Assembly (NCBI GenBank): GCA_001898035.1
Contig: MKRX01000003.1
Span: forward strand, 20,265 to 84,264
Direction: 5' to 3'
Source of the DNA: Armatimonadetes bacterium 55-13
Lineage (GTDB): Bacteria > Armatimonadota > Fimbriimonadia > Fimbriimonadales > Fimbriimonadaceae
DNA length: 64,000 nucleotides
Below the pieces are notes generated by a model. That model saw nothing but the letters and a program-made list of their open reading frames with translations. It did no database searches and had not been told where the DNA came from. A program made the position numbers and the translations under genes. This document shows, piece after piece, positions 63,746-64,000 of this stretch (position 1 is the stretch's first letter; each line of letters starts with the position of its first letter).

Positions 63746-64000
63746 ATTACGCGGTCGAAATGACCGGCATATCGAAGAGATTCGGAGCGGTTCAAGCTCT
63801 TGATTCTGTCGATCTTCACGTCAAGGCTGGCGCCATTCATGCTTTGGTCGGCGAGAATGGGGCAGGCAAGACGACGCTCATGAAGATCCTGTATGGCGCG
63901 CTTCACCCTGACAGCGGCCAACTATCGGTAAAAGGTTCATCCACCGAGTTTAGAAGTTCGGCGCAAGCGATTGCCGCAGGAGTCGGAATGGTGAGCCAAC
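63742..64000 (+). CDS. ABC transporter ATP-binding protein, 5' part (sugar/nucleoside type)
   Basis: The gene runs off the window end; 86 residues are visible. The start is TTG 63742 overlapping the previous stop, with ATG 63760 as alternative. The product reads [44 protein letters not shown], with Walker [10 protein letters not shown], then [14 protein letters not shown]. The phrase ITKRFG..AL..V.L....[19 protein letters not shown] is typical of the two-domain ATPases of ribose or nucleoside uptake systems, so the rest probably has a second ATPase domain and permeases follow. Confidence 0.88.
   Translation, partial: MNYAVEMTGISKRFGAVQALDSVDLHVKAGAIHALVGENGAGKTTLMKILYGALHPDSGQLSVKGSSTEFRSSAQAIAAGVGMVSQ

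Overview
The window looks like chromosome of an Armatimonadota bacterium, probably close to the class Fimbriimonadia. This is inference. It rests on several near-identical type IV prepilin-like N termini ([19 protein letters not shown], then FPVFAQAK) on otherwise unrelated proteins, a moderately high G+C content, frequent GTG/TTG starts, and envelope genes with lipoprotein or Sec signals. Nothing points to a plasmid, prophage, insertion sequence or CRISPR array. Almost all of the sequence is ordinary coding DNA, tightly packed with many ATGA-type overlaps.

Layout. 1-5.8 kb: the 3' part of dxs, two prepilin-like genes each coupled to a tiny lipoprotein gene, a TlpA-like thioredoxin, a KOW/SH3-like small protein and yajQ. 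5.7-11 kb: recN, rpmF-rpmG, tRNA-Leu, a DUF389 membrane protein, a C15 peptidase, a patch of heptamer repeats and GAA-loop hairpins, and a sugar isomerase-like gene. 11.1-19.6 kb: a complex I segment, nuoH-J-K-L-M-N, on the minus strand. It carries a 27-codon ORF between J and K and a shortened URO-D-like gene between M and N. 19.8-26.6 kb: a small beta-barrel-like protein, a GH20-like hexosaminidase, a gene-poor patch rich in palindromes, and three poorly characterised genes. 26.6-30.2 kb: ppx-ppk1 diverging from a SpoT-type HD hydrolase.

30.2-38.5 kb: branched-chain amino-acid synthesis (ilvB, ilvN, ilvC, ilvD), preceded by what looks like a classical attenuator: a Val/Leu/Ile-rich leader peptide followed by a 13-bp intrinsic terminator. 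A glycosyltransferase, an orphan ABC ATPase and a membrane-anchored EEP-type hydrolase are interleaved with the ilv genes. 38.5-47.4 kb: a desaturase, an ATPase pseudogene fragment, the scpA-scpB-dacA-rluB row, two tRNA-Cys genes, a GT4 glycosyltransferase, an MFS exporter and a DUF4382-type lipoprotein. 47.5-58.3 kb: a region rich in protein quality control (hsp20-lon, ftsH, two tandem ClpS-like genes) together with mgtE and tilS. 58.4-64 kb: gltX-hisD, a third prepilin/mini-lipoprotein pair, a beta-hydroxyacid dehydrogenase and the start of a sugar/nucleoside-type ABC ATPase cut by the window end.

The two most interesting signals are the repeated prepilin-plus-mini-lipoprotein module (three translationally linked copies with divergent partners) and the ilv attenuator, because its peptide gene is too short for routine gene calling. 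Both are read directly from the sequence; their functions are inferred.
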